Below, in pieces: positions 51,723 to 61,110 of a stretch of DNA of 64,000 nucleotides. The stretch is taken from positions 1,922,001 through 1,986,000 of the forward strand of contig OY782831.1 of assembly GCA_963678375.2 (NCBI GenBank), in the 5' to 3' direction. The first letter of the stretch is position 1, and every line of letters begins with the position of its first letter. Position numbers and translations under genes: made by a program. Below the pieces are notes generated by a model that had not been told where the DNA came from, did not search any database, and saw only the letters and a program-made list of their open reading frames with translations. The DNA comes from JAEKNW01 sp963678375 (GTDB lineage Bacteria > Cloacimonadota > Cloacimonadia > Cloacimonadales > JAFGVF01).

Positions 51723-52481
51723 TCATTTGAAGATTTTAATTGAATCATCAGTTTGACCTTTAAGCAAAAAATCATAGTGTTTTTCTAGAGCTTTGATTAC
51801 ATTTTCTTCAAGTCTATAATCAGGAAAGACATCTTGAAGTTTCTCAACTTTTTCTCGAAAATCTTCTCTAATATTTCTTTCTTCATAAGGGCAAACATAA
51901 TCTAGTTTTGTCAAATCTTTTCTCTGAAAGAGTTTTAGAATCCAGCTTTCATTCACAAAAATCAAGGGTCTGATAACAGCTAAATCTAGTTTTAGGTACT
52001 CTAAGATAGGGGGAAAGGATTCAATATTTTGATGAAGGATTAAGTTCATAAAGAAAGTATCAATAGCATCGTCTGCATGATGGCCATAAGCAATTTTTCT
52101 GATACCTCGTCTAGTTATTTCTTCCCACATAGCTTGTCTTTTGATTCTAGCACATGAATAGCATATGTGAGGGTAGTTAATAACCTGTTCCATATCTATA
52201 TTAAGAATTACAAGCTCAATACCTAGCATGTCACAAAGATTTTTTATAGGACTAGCATCATAGTCAGATGTTCTTACATGTAGTCCAATTAGGTCGAAAT
52301 TAAGATAAGAATACTGATTTATATACCATAATATATAGAGGAGACTTGCACTATCTTTCCCTCCTGACAGGGCAACAGCTACTTTTTCATTATCATCAAT
52401 CAGCTTGTACTTTCTGATTGTCCGGATAATTCTACTAATAACACGTTTAATCGATTTATCGAAAATAAGATTATCTTGCAT
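51723..52481 (-). CDS. TtcA/TilS-type PP-loop ATPase (probable tRNA thiolation)
   Basis: 252 aa from ATG 52481. An in-frame GTG at 52514 would start inside the acetate kinase terminator and lacks a clear site, so ATG is preferred, although its own ribosome site is weak too. The PP-loop VALSGGKDSASLLYIL activates a tRNA base with ATP. Cys residues in CYSCARIKR and VCPYEE match the three-Cys 4Fe-4S pattern of TtcA-like 2-thiolation enzymes; GHHADDAIDTFFMNLI is the shared motif. It is therefore likely a tRNA 2-thiocytidine synthetase relative. Co-transcribed with queH, another tRNA-modification gene, which supports the role. Confidence 0.83.
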   Translation of the reverse strand: MQDNLIFDKSIKRVISRIIRTIRKYKLIDDNEKVAVALSGGKDSASLLYILWYINQYSYLNFDLIGLHVRTSDYDASPIKNLCDMLGIELVILNIDMEQVINYPHICYSCARIKRQAMWEEITRRGIRKIAYGHHADDAIDTFFMNLILHQNIESFPPILEYLKLDLAVIRPLIFVNESWILKLFQRKDLTKLDYVCPYEERNIREDFREKVEKLQDVFPDYRLEENVIKALEKHYDFLLKGQTDDSIKIFK

Positions 52482-52499
52482 ATATTTAAGTAAAGAAAT

Positions 52500-52521
52500 G
52501 CGGTAGATATTCACCTACCGC
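52500..52521 (-). terminator. Terminator of ackA
   Basis: GCGGTAG-N8-CTACCGC, a 7-bp GC-rich stem, 11 bp past the ackA stop, followed leftward by ATTTCTTT. Confidence 0.7.
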
Positions 52522-52531
52522 ATTGTTGTAA

Positions 52532-53734
52532 TTAAAATATTAATTGATAGGTGTCAGAAGCTATTTGAAGTTCTTCATTTGTAGGCATTACTACAATAGT
52601 TACAGGTGAGTAAGGCTCAGAAATAATACCAGCTTTACCACCAACCTCTTTATTCTTTTTAATATCAATATGGACACCAATATTTTGCATTCTTTTACAA
52701 ATTCTTTCACGCATCTTAACACCATATTGACCTACTCCACCAGTGAAGACCAGAATATCAACTTTAACTAAATTTGCTGAGTAAGACCCAATATATTTTC
52801 TAACTCTATAAGCATAAGCATCTAAGGCTTCAATAGCTCTTTCATCACCCTTTTCAGCAGAAGCTTCTATATCCCTTAAGTCGTTTGAAATACCTGTCAT
52901 TCCCAACAAACCACTTTTTTTGTTCAAGATATTATTAAGATCTTGGCTACTGTAGCCACGTTCCATTAGGAAGAAGACTATAGAAGGATCAATATCACCG
53001 CTTCTAGTTCCCATTAGCAGTCCAGCAAGTGGAGTAAAGCCCATTGAAGTATCTACTGATTCTCCATTCATAATTGAAGTGATTGAAGCTCCATTACCTA
53101 GGTGACAGGTAATTATATTAGTATTAACAGGATTTCTTTTACACATTTCAAGTGCTTTTAAAGCTACATAACGGTGGCTAGTTCCATGGAAGCCATATCG
53201 TCTAATTTTGAATTTATCATAAAATTCATGTGGAATGCCATATAGGTAAGCTGCAGGAGGTAAGGTTTGGTGAAAGGCGGTATCAAAGACAGCTACTTGT
53301 TTTACTTTTGGAAGTAGTTTTGCACTTTCTTTTATACCAGTTAGATTAGCTGGATTGTGGAGAGGAGCTAGTTCAGAATTCTTTTCAATAGATTTGATTA
53401 CATCATCATCTATGATAACAGATGCTGAATAATCTTCACCACCGTGAACAACTCTATGACCAATACCTTCGATTTCAGTTATTTCTTTAAGTATACCTAG
53501 TTTCTCATCAGTTAAAGCATAAGCAACTAACTCCATAGCTGCTTGATGGTCTTTAATAGGAGTTACTAAATCATAAGTACCTTTATCACTCTCTTGACAG
53601 ATATGTCCTTCATGCTCTCCAATTCTTTCTACAAGTCCTTTACCAAGACTTTCCTGGCTAGGCATGAGATAAACTTCATACTTCAAAGATGAGCTTCCAC
53701 AGTTGATGACAAGAATCTTTTTTGTGTTATCCAT
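52532..53734 (-). CDS. ackA: Acetate kinase
   Basis: 400 aa behind TTAGGAG. It makes ATP from acetyl phosphate and ADP, the energy-yielding last step of acetate fermentation. Blocks: LVINCGSSSLKYEVY, GIGHRVVHGGE, VAVFDTAFHQTLPP, RRYGFHGTSHRYV, CHLGNGASI, DTSMGFTPLAGLLMGTRSGDIDPSI and FTGGVGQYG. Standard length. No pta gene lies next to it here. It fits a fermentative anaerobe. Confidence 0.98.
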   Translation of the reverse strand: MDNTKKILVINCGSSSLKYEVYLMPSQESLGKGLVERIGEHEGHICQESDKGTYDLVTPIKDHQAAMELVAYALTDEKLGILKEITEIEGIGHRVVHGGEDYSASVIIDDDVIKSIEKNSELAPLHNPANLTGIKESAKLLPKVKQVAVFDTAFHQTLPPAAYLYGIPHEFYDKFKIRRYGFHGTSHRYVALKALEMCKRNPVNTNIITCHLGNGASITSIMNGESVDTSMGFTPLAGLLMGTRSGDIDPSIVFFLMERGYSSQDLNNILNKKSGLLGMTGISNDLRDIEASAEKGDERAIEALDAYAYRVRKYIGSYSANLVKVDILVFTGGVGQYGVKMRERICKRMQNIGVHIDIKKNKEVGGKAGIISEPYSPVTIVVMPTNEELQIASDTYQLIF

Positions 53735-53758
53735 TTGGGACTCCTAAGATGTTTAATA

Positions 53759-56700
53759 TTATTTTAGGAAAAGTATTTTTTTTAAGTCAGACCTGTCAAC
53801 CGTTTTATATCTAACAAAGTAGATTCCCGAGGATAACTCATTTCTATTCCTTTGGAAAATTGGTATTTGGATAGCATCTTTGTCAGATGATTTTACTAAA
53901 CCTTTAGCTGTATATACTTTCTGTCCTTTTAGATTATAAACAGACAATTCATAGCTATCACCAATTTTGTTATTATGCTCTAGTCTTACAGAACTATTTT
54001 TTACAGGATTAGGATAAAGCTTAATATGGTTATTTAAAGGTTCAATATCAGTTTGATTACTAACATTTTGGTTATTATGACTTAACTGCATATTATCTAA
54101 AAATACTCCCAAATCAGGGTCTTGGCTATAATTATTAGTCACACTTGAGTCTTGGATATAAGTAAAAGAAAATCTTAAGGTGAACTGACTACCCAGCTCA
54201 GGTTTATTGAGAAGTAGGTCTCCTAAAGTTAAAGAATATTCAGCCCAATCACTAAAGATAAAATCATCAACTTCTCTTGTCCCATTTTCCAAAGCACCAC
54301 CTGAACCTAAGAAGATGATTCTTTCTTGAATATCGTCTGTGATAACATAGATAGAGAAACCATCTTGACCATACATAGGCATCTTATATTTATACATGAA
54401 GGAAAGAGTGATTTCATCAGTATATGAAAGAAGTGGTAAGTCTAAATCAAACTCTCCATATTGAGTAGGGGAGCAAGTTAGAGAATATTCACCAGCATAA
54501 GCTTGATCATTTGTTCTCTGCCAGGCATTTTCTTGGAACCAAAGGGGTGCACTTTCAAAGGTGTCATATAGAGATTGTTGTCCAACGGAAAAATGGTGAT
54601 TGAAGTTCTCTTGAAGAGAGGGCCAATACTCATTAGTAAGATAAACTTGTACATCTAAAGAAGCAAAGCTAACATCTTGGGCTAAAGACAAGAAAGCATA
54701 AAAACTTTCTTCTTGTCCAGCTTCAAGAGTAGTTCTCATTGGTAGTACTTGAATAATATTCAAATTATCTGAGAGAAATTCTACACCTGTAATCTGGAGA
54801 GTTCTATCTGAAATATTTCTCAAAGTAAATGAAAAAGGTATATCGTCACTAGCATAAACTAATGGGTAAGTCTCTAGGGAAAAGTTAGTCATTGCTATTT
54901 CAGGTTTAGCTAAGTCAACAGTTATATATTTATTATCTAAAACTTCATTAGTGGTTGTAGAGTAAAGTTCTAAGTTTAAAATATTTGATGTAGGTTGGTC
55001 TATAGAAAGATCTAACCAGTCTGATACTTGGTCAGCAGTTAAAGTCCCAGATGTTTGTCCTAAAACAGTATTGTTCTCTTTTACTCTTAGTTCCCACATC
55101 AAATCAATATCAAAAGCATTTCTAATCTTGAAACTTATTATTCTATCAGTGCTTGGAGTGATTACATCATTTATCTGAATTTCTGTGATATTACTTTCAT
55201 AAGTTGTTTCTAGGAGAACTTCTTGCATTTTGAAAGCATTTTTATAAAGACTTATAAATCCACCTGGTTCAGCCATGAAAGAAACTTGCCCATTTACATC
55301 TGTGTGAAGCTGGGTGCTATTATCCAAAGCAATAACAACATCTTGCAGTGGTTCTTGATTATAAGAAACAAAGAAAGTGTAGTTGTCGCCCTCAGAGTGA
55401 TAATCTACATGAAAGTCTTTAGGCTCATCTATAAAGAGGTTGAAATAGCTATCTCCGAGAGTATTAAGTTGGTAGCTACACCATTTATAGACTGATGTAC
55501 CAGTTTGATATGGTATGAAAGGTAACTTTTGAAGCTGATTGACCATAGCGATATTAGTTTTTTCTTCTTGGAAAAGGAGCTTAGCGAACTCTTTTTGATA
55601 AAACTCAGAAAAACCAAAACCATCTGCTGAAGGAGCACCCCAACCATAGCGGGAGTTTCCTACAAAAGCAGGGATGCCATGCTCAGGAACTCTAAGAAGT
55701 TTTTCTGCGATGGAATTGAAATCAAGAGCTGCTGCCCAACATCCAATTGAATACATTACTCCTGCATAATCGTTGTTCATATCATTAACGAAAGCATCAT
55801 TAATTGTTCCATTCCCTAAGGCTATAACGTGCCAAAAACAGTGTCCTGTATGTTGAATAATATTCGGATTTCTATTAAAATTCTCTTGAGCAGATTGGAC
55901 ATTATTTGCTTCTTCATTCAATATTATGTTATTTATAAAGTCTGGGTAATACATCTCTTCAATGTATTCTTGCACATAAACACTGTTTGATTCATCCCAT
56001 AAGTTTTGAGACAAACCCAATCCCTGGGAATAATCTTGATGAAATCCCATTTCATAAGCAATAAGCTTACTAACCATGGCTTCAACTTCACTTATATTAC
56101 TAATAGCAGGAAGTCTTCCTATAATAACTTCAGGGAAGTGGTCAACCTCATCATTCTCCTCTCCATATAGTTCATTTTGGTTAGCATTCCAGTCACCATT
56201 AAGATTAGCATAATAGATATCACCAGGAATATGGTTCTCATCTTCAATCCCATAATTACAGTCAAAAGCCCATAGTCTTCTTTCTGGAATGTGATTGACA
56301 TCAGCTCCCAAAGTTACATAATCTATTCCGACATTCTCGTATTCTGTAATAAGATAATTTCTGATTTTCTCAGCATTATCTTGTCCATTATAGTTAGCCA
56401 AGATATATTCACTTGTCGTGGTTATAACTTCTAGACCCTGCTTTTCTCTGAAATCAACTAGGGGAGCATAAGCACTAGCAAAGTCTTCAGGATAGATTAA
56501 AAGGTAGGTCTCTTGTTCATACTCCCTAGTTGTTGGGAGATTTAGGCTTTTATGAAACTCTCTAGTTATTCTAGAATCAGGGAGTGTTTTAGCTTTAGGC
56601 GAATTAGCTAAATTAATTTTAAGTGAGAAACTTTCTGGAAGGAGTAAAGATTGGCTTTTCGAATCATAAGCACAAGCATAAATTGCTAAATACCCAATAT

Positions 56701-57109
56701 TCTTGCTACCAGATATACTTGAACCAAAGTTGTAGAGCCAGTCATTAGGATAAAAATTACCAGTGAAAATCTCTGCTTCCTTCTGAATATCTTCATTATT
56801 AGTCATAATAACCTGGTCTGGTTGTTTAAGAAGTGGCTGAGTCAAAGTTAGGGTTTTAGAAGAATTGAGAGTAATTTGAACAGACTCAATTTTAGTATAT
56901 TCAGGAAGTTCAAAAAAGTGGCTAAGTATAGGTAGGGAAGGGGTATCTTTTAGTCCTGAATAGTAAGATCCTTCTTGCAGTATTCTTGAACCCGTAGCTG
57001 ATTCAGAAATTTTAATACTCTTATTTTCAAGTGTAAGAGTTAAGCTTGTTGCTGTTAAATAGTTAGAACTTATCAGTAAAAAAATGATAAGGTAGTAAAT
57101 CTTTTTCAT
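53759..57109 (-). CDS. Secreted C25 (gingipain-like) peptidase with sorting tail
   Basis: 1116 aa, start behind AGAGGGAA. A signal peptide covers residues 1-20, and a propeptide runs to about 190. The C25 domain (about 200-560) has LLIYPEDFASAYAPLVDFREKQG, YVTLGADVNHIPER, IIGRLPA, the catalytic His423 in QHTGHCFWH and Cys457 in YSIGCWAAALDF. The middle has Ig-like modules (about 570-850), then a jelly-roll/MAM-like segment (LSFMYKYKMPMYGQDGFSIYVI). The last ~80 residues are a sorting tail of a shorter form (IKLYPNPVKNSSVRLEHNNKIGDSYELSVYNLKGQKVY...SGIYFVRYKTVDRSDLKKILFLK). It is predicted to be exported to the cell surface or medium and to cleave protein substrates for amino-acid uptake. Confidence 0.88.
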   Translation of the reverse strand: MKKIYYLIIFLLISSNYLTATSLTLTLENKSIKISESATGSRILQEGSYYSGLKDTPSLPILSHFFELPEYTKIESVQITLNSSKTLTLTQPLLKQPDQVIMTNNEDIQKEAEIFTGNFYPNDWLYNFGSSISGSKNIGYLAIYACAYDSKSQSLLLPESFSLKINLANSPKAKTLPDSRITREFHKSLNLPTTREYEQETYLLIYPEDFASAYAPLVDFREKQGLEVITTTSEYILANYNGQDNAEKIRNYLITEYENVGIDYVTLGADVNHIPERRLWAFDCNYGIEDENHIPGDIYYANLNGDWNANQNELYGEENDEVDHFPEVIIGRLPAISNISEVEAMVSKLIAYEMGFHQDYSQGLGLSQNLWDESNSVYVQEYIEEMYYPDFINNIILNEEANNVQSAQENFNRNPNIIQHTGHCFWHVIALGNGTINDAFVNDMNNDYAGVMYSIGCWAAALDFNSIAEKLLRVPEHGIPAFVGNSRYGWGAPSADGFGFSEFYQKEFAKLLFQEEKTNIAMVNQLQKLPFIPYQTGTSVYKWCSYQLNTLGDSYFNLFIDEPKDFHVDYHSEGDNYTFFVSYNQEPLQDVVIALDNSTQLHTDVNGQVSFMAEPGGFISLYKNAFKMQEVLLETTYESNITEIQINDVITPSTDRIISFKIRNAFDIDLMWELRVKENNTVLGQTSGTLTADQVSDWLDLSIDQPTSNILNLELYSTTTNEVLDNKYITVDLAKPEIAMTNFSLETYPLVYASDDIPFSFTLRNISDRTLQITGVEFLSDNLNIIQVLPMRTTLEAGQEESFYAFLSLAQDVSFASLDVQVYLTNEYWPSLQENFNHHFSVGQQSLYDTFESAPLWFQENAWQRTNDQAYAGEYSLTCSPTQYGEFDLDLPLLSYTDEITLSFMYKYKMPMYGQDGFSIYVITDDIQERIIFLGSGGALENGTREVDDFIFSDWAEYSLTLGDLLLNKPELGSQFTLRFSFTYIQDSSVTNNYSQDPDLGVFLDNMQLSHNNQNVSNQTDIEPLNNHIKLYPNPVKNSSVRLEHNNKIGDSYELSVYNLKGQKVYTAKGLVKSSDKDAIQIPIFQRNRNELSSGIYFVRYKTVDRSDLKKILFLK

Positions 57110-57134
57110 TGTTCCCTCTTTAAAGTATTAAAGG

Positions 57135-60100
57135 TTAAAACTCCTCATAGATACTGAAGAAATAGGTTGGCTTACCAAATTTATCTAAATCAGTATCCCA
57201 GGCAAAATCGAATTTTAAGACTAAATAGCCTAGACTAAATCTTGGACCAAAACCTACGCCCATTTTAATGTCTTCTAATTTATTGTCCTTTACAGCATCA
57301 AAGCTATAATTGCCTTCATCATAATCATTTTCTCCCCAGATAACACCAATATCAGTAAAAACAGTTCCTCTGATATTTCCAAATATTATAGGAAGTGGGA
57401 AGGCAACATCTATATAATCCAGAAAAGGAAATCTTAATTCTAGACTTGTTAAGAGTTTGTTTTTTCTTCCAGGTTCATCATCATAATAACCACGAACTCC
57501 ATTAAAAGAATCTAATTCAAATTGATATGCTCCTTTTCCTCGAGAAAAACCACCTAATATTCTTCCTGCTAAAGCATAACGTTTGTTAAAGAACTTATAG
57601 CCTCTGACATCAAAGTAATTTGTAATATTTTCTTCTTCTTTACTGCCTATATCAGCTTGAAGAGTATAAACTCCTCTCCAGCCCATTAGGGGACCAGTAG
57701 GTCCATAAAGAGAATTATCATGAACAATTGAGAGGGTTGGTCTATATATATTATAATCCTCTTTAATAAAAGAAGGGTGAATATCAGTACCAGCACTTTC
57801 CCAGTTCTCTTCATAATCATAAGAAACATCCCAATCAGAATTATAGTTGAAAACTAAATTTGTGAGTTCTATCCGCCAGAACTTATTAATTGGATAGTTG
57901 GTCATTAAGCTAAGACCCATCTGTTGTTCATTTTCTCGATAATAAATGTTTTGATAAAGGCTGTTTCTATAAATAGATTCAGAATTTAAGTAGTGAATAC
58001 CTAAACCAAAATCTATTCTATAAGGAAGATAAAGATATCTAAGCGATAAACTCGAGTCATCAAGTTTACCTGCTAAACCAAGGTTGATCCCTAGACCATG
58101 ATTACCCATAAGGTCAGAAAAGCTAGCTTGGACGAATCCTATTGCTCCGTCAGAAGAGGAGTATCCTGCTCCACCCCAAATGTTATCTAGTCTGAATTTT
58201 ACCCTATAATCTTTAATGGTAGGTTCTACTCGTAGGCTGTCAGGTATATCATCAATCTGGAAGTTATTCATAAACACTATACTATCAGGTTTTTCTTCAG
58301 CTCTATTTTTATTAAAATCAACTATTGTTCCTTTAAAGTTTCTCAAATCAACTGAGACTTTTTCAAAATCTCTTTTAGTTTTTCCAATCTCCAAAAAACG
58401 TGTTTTATTATAGTATAGTCCCCAATCATTAGTAAAGGCCACTGAAGAAGGTTTTCTATATGATTCAAAGGTTAAATCATCCAAAGGGAAATCGCTATAG
58501 TAAAGATCCCAACCTCTGTCATGATAGTTTGAATAAATTAGCTTAGATTTATTAGCAGAAATATCATAATCAAGTACACCAGATATCACATTTGTTACTT
58601 GTGCTTTTTGGTTATTAACTAGATCGAGAAGATAGATGTTGGAAAGGGTTTCATCATTCAATACTAAAAGAGAATCAGAGCTTTCTCCAACCCAGCTAGC
58701 AAGCTTATAATTAGTATTCCCAAAAGTAATTTGTTCAAAGCTATTGCTTAAAATGTCGTAAACATAGATATGGTTGGTAAGCCCTGAGAAGTAACCATTG
58801 CGTAAGCGCTCATTGGCTTCTCGCTCAGAGGTAAAAACTATCTTAGAACCATCTTTAGAGAATTTTGCTTGTCTATTGAAGTAAATATCATTTGTTAATT
58901 GTTCAAGCTTACCTGTTTCCAAGTAATAGATATAAAGGTCAGTTTGGAAATTGCTTGCACCAGAAAAGACTATTTTATCAGCTTGTTGAGATATATCTAG
59001 TTCAAAAATTGACTCTACACCTGAAATCTCAATCTCTTTTAGGAGTTTTCCATCTAGGTCCATACAGTAAATCTTATCACCTTGAGCAGTTTTAGCTACG
59101 AAAGCGAACTTTTCACCATCGGGGAACCAGGCAAGATTATTTTTATCGTAATTAAATCCTTCAAATTTACCACTTGCTTCACCAGTGAATATCTTTTTAT
59201 TGTTTTTTTCTGGTTCATAAAAGCTACCAATCCAGACACTCTGTCTCCAGTGTCTATCTGTGAAATATATATAATGGGAACCATCAGGACTTATTTTTGC
59301 CCCATAATTACGAGAACCTCCCTCATTTTCATGATCAGTTAATCTTTCACTAACTTCGTAAGGCATTTTCATGTTCACTAGGTAAGGAAGGTATTTCCTC
59401 TTTAGATAGTTTTTCCAACTTAGTTCAAGATTATGAAAAGTCATACCAAAGAGTTCTTGAGAGACTTTATCAGCATCACCTTGATTACGGAAAGCATAGA
59501 ATAATTCCATTACTTTATCTCTGCCATATTCGCTATTTATATAATTTAAAAAAGACTCACCTTGACGATAAGCAAAATATCCCCCAACTTGTTCTAAAGG
59601 CTGGAGTTTGTCGTTGAGAATTAGGTCTAAAATAAACATATCATTATATTTTTCTTCTCCAACTAAAGAGAGAAATTCGGGAAGTCCTTCAGTAAACCAA
59701 AAGGGAAGTCTGCTGTTTGTTGATCCATAAGAACCTTTTAGAATAGACTGATTATCTAAAGCGTTTACATAAGCATGAGTTAGCTCATGGGTAAGGACAT
59801 CTTCAAGATCTTTATAGGAACCATTAAAAGGTACTACTACTCTATTCTTATAGCTTTCAGTAAAACCTCCTACTCCTTCAGAAAGGAGTTGAGAAATAAC
59901 ATTAGTAGTCATGAAATCTTGTTGAGAGGGATATACTATTAGTGGTATTCTACCTCTTAAAGGGATATTAAAGTCTTCTCTAAGATAGTAATATGTGTCT
60001 TCAGCAATAACACTAACCATCTTACCAAAATCATCACTTCCTTTAGGAAAATAAACGTCAAAGTGAATTGTATTTATTTCCGACCATTCTTCTTTAGTAT

Positions 60101-60185
60101 CTTGAATCTTATTTCTACCGAAATACTGTCCATTGAGTAGAAGTATATTCAGCATTAATAGGCTAATCAATAAAATCTTTCTCAA
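57135..60185 (-). CDS. Outer-membrane fusion: peptidase-MA-like metalloprotease, PD40 propeller, BamA-like barrel
   Basis: 1016 aa from a TTG start, with AAGGAG 6 nt upstream. A signal peptide covers residues 1-19. Residues about 30-200 are a gluzincin metalloprotease: zinc motif HELTH (133-137) and a third ligand Glu166 in PFWFTEGLPEF. Residues about 270-600 form a TolB/WD40-like propeller with repeated motifs (ISPDGSHYIYFTDR; WFPDGEKFAFVAK; FSKDGSKIVFTSER). Residues about 660-1016 are an Omp85/BamA-type barrel (VRGYYDDEPGRKNKLLTSLELRFPF; GVGFGPRFSLGYLVLKFDFAWD) ending in a terminal Phe, the usual outer-membrane signature. Found in the FCB group and called peptidase MA family or biopolymer transporter. 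Followed 26 bp later by the C25 peptidase gene. Confidence 0.85.
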   Translation of the reverse strand: MRKILLISLLMLNILLLNGQYFGRNKIQDTKEEWSEINTIHFDVYFPKGSDDFGKMVSVIAEDTYYYLREDFNIPLRGRIPLIVYPSQQDFMTTNVISQLLSEGVGGFTESYKNRVVVPFNGSYKDLEDVLTHELTHAYVNALDNQSILKGSYGSTNSRLPFWFTEGLPEFLSLVGEEKYNDMFILDLILNDKLQPLEQVGGYFAYRQGESFLNYINSEYGRDKVMELFYAFRNQGDADKVSQELFGMTFHNLELSWKNYLKRKYLPYLVNMKMPYEVSERLTDHENEGGSRNYGAKISPDGSHYIYFTDRHWRQSVWIGSFYEPEKNNKKIFTGEASGKFEGFNYDKNNLAWFPDGEKFAFVAKTAQGDKIYCMDLDGKLLKEIEISGVESIFELDISQQADKIVFSGASNFQTDLYIYYLETGKLEQLTNDIYFNRQAKFSKDGSKIVFTSEREANERLRNGYFSGLTNHIYVYDILSNSFEQITFGNTNYKLASWVGESSDSLLVLNDETLSNIYLLDLVNNQKAQVTNVISGVLDYDISANKSKLIYSNYHDRGWDLYYSDFPLDDLTFESYRKPSSVAFTNDWGLYYNKTRFLEIGKTKRDFEKVSVDLRNFKGTIVDFNKNRAEEKPDSIVFMNNFQIDDIPDSLRVEPTIKDYRVKFRLDNIWGGAGYSSSDGAIGFVQASFSDLMGNHGLGINLGLAGKLDDSSLSLRYLYLPYRIDFGLGIHYLNSESIYRNSLYQNIYYRENEQQMGLSLMTNYPINKFWRIELTNLVFNYNSDWDVSYDYEENWESAGTDIHPSFIKEDYNIYRPTLSIVHDNSLYGPTGPLMGWRGVYTLQADIGSKEEENITNYFDVRGYKFFNKRYALAGRILGGFSRGKGAYQFELDSFNGVRGYYDDEPGRKNKLLTSLELRFPFLDYIDVAFPLPIIFGNIRGTVFTDIGVIWGENDYDEGNYSFDAVKDNKLEDIKMGVGFGPRFSLGYLVLKFDFAWDTDLDKFGKPTYFFSIYEEF

Positions 60186-60195
60186 ATCAGTCTCC

Positions 60196-61101
60196 TTAGA
60201 AAATCTTTAAATCTATATATTTCTTAGGGTTTTCTTTAATATCCTTAAGCAGGCTATCAGCTTGATCAATGGTATTATTTAGTTTTTGGTATAGTTCTTT
60301 TTCTTCAAGTAGTTTCTTTACTGTCGAATCAGATTTATCATATTTATCTACCAGCTTGTTTAATTTTGAAAGCATTTGTTTAAGTTGGCTTAGGTTGTTA
60401 TCAAGGTTATTGATAGTTTTGGGAATATTGACCAAGCTAGAATCAATATTACTTTCATTTTTGGTCAGTAAATTAGCTAAAACTTGTGTTGAATTATTAA
60501 GATTAGTAACAATACTCTCAATATTACTTTTATTTTCAGAGATGATATTATTAATTTCTGTAATAGTTTTGTCTGAATTATGGAGCAGAGCTCTAGTTGA
60601 ATCAACAATATCCAAGTTATTGTTAATGTTATTGATAAATATACTTAAATCACTAACCAAGTTCTTAGCTTCATTAATCATTCCATAGATAGAATTGCCT
60701 GCTTTACCTTTTTGTATTTTAGAATAATCAAGTTTCACAGAGCTTGAACCAGGGATGATTTCTATATGATGTCCACCCATTAAAGAAGATTCTGAAGCAA
60801 CAAAATAGCTATCTTCTGCTAGGTCAAAATCTGGAACTTGAATAAGAGCTTTTACCAAAACTCCATCTTCTAATAGTGATATATCAGTAGTTTTACCTAT
60901 TGCAATACCATTAAGTTTCACCTTGTCTCCAGGGTCAATACCATCAGTTGAGGGGAACTTAATAGTTAACTCAGCTCTATTGCCTGCATAATAAATGTCT
61001 TTAAGGAAGAAGATTCCTAAGAAGAGAATTATAAGTCCTCCTATGAAAAATATTCCTACTTTTATCTCAATACTTCTTCTATCCTTGTAATAGTTACTCA
61101 T
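60196..61101 (-). CDS. MCE/MlaD family lipid-transport protein
   Basis: 301 aa, behind TTAGGAT. One N-terminal transmembrane anchor (about residues 12-32, VGIFFIGGLIILFLGIFFL) leads into an MlaD/MCE domain (about 38-115: ELTIKFPSTDGIDPGDKVKLNGIAIGKTTDIS). The rest (about 150-300) is a long helical coiled coil (NNINNNLDIVDSTRAL...). These proteins form hexamers that ferry lipids between the inner and outer membranes with a permease and ATPase; neither partner gene is in this window. The gene is 10 nt from its neighbours on both sides in a compact operon. Confidence 0.92.
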   Translation of the reverse strand: MSNYYKDRRSIEIKVGIFFIGGLIILFLGIFFLKDIYYAGNRAELTIKFPSTDGIDPGDKVKLNGIAIGKTTDISLLEDGVLVKALIQVPDFDLAEDSYFVASESSLMGGHHIEIIPGSSSVKLDYSKIQKGKAGNSIYGMINEAKNLVSDLSIFINNINNNLDIVDSTRALLHNSDKTITEINNIISENKSNIESIVTNLNNSTQVLANLLTKNESNIDSSLVNIPKTINNLDNNLSQLKQMLSKLNKLVDKYDKSDSTVKKLLEEKELYQKLNNTIDQADSLLKDIKENPKKYIDLKIF

Positions 61102-61110
61102 ATTTTTATC

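Noticed and set aside
52482..52514. GTG at 52514 as the start of the TtcA-like gene
   Set aside because: It would place the N-terminus inside the ackA terminator hairpin and has no ribosome site; ATG 52481 gives the expected distance to the PP-loop.
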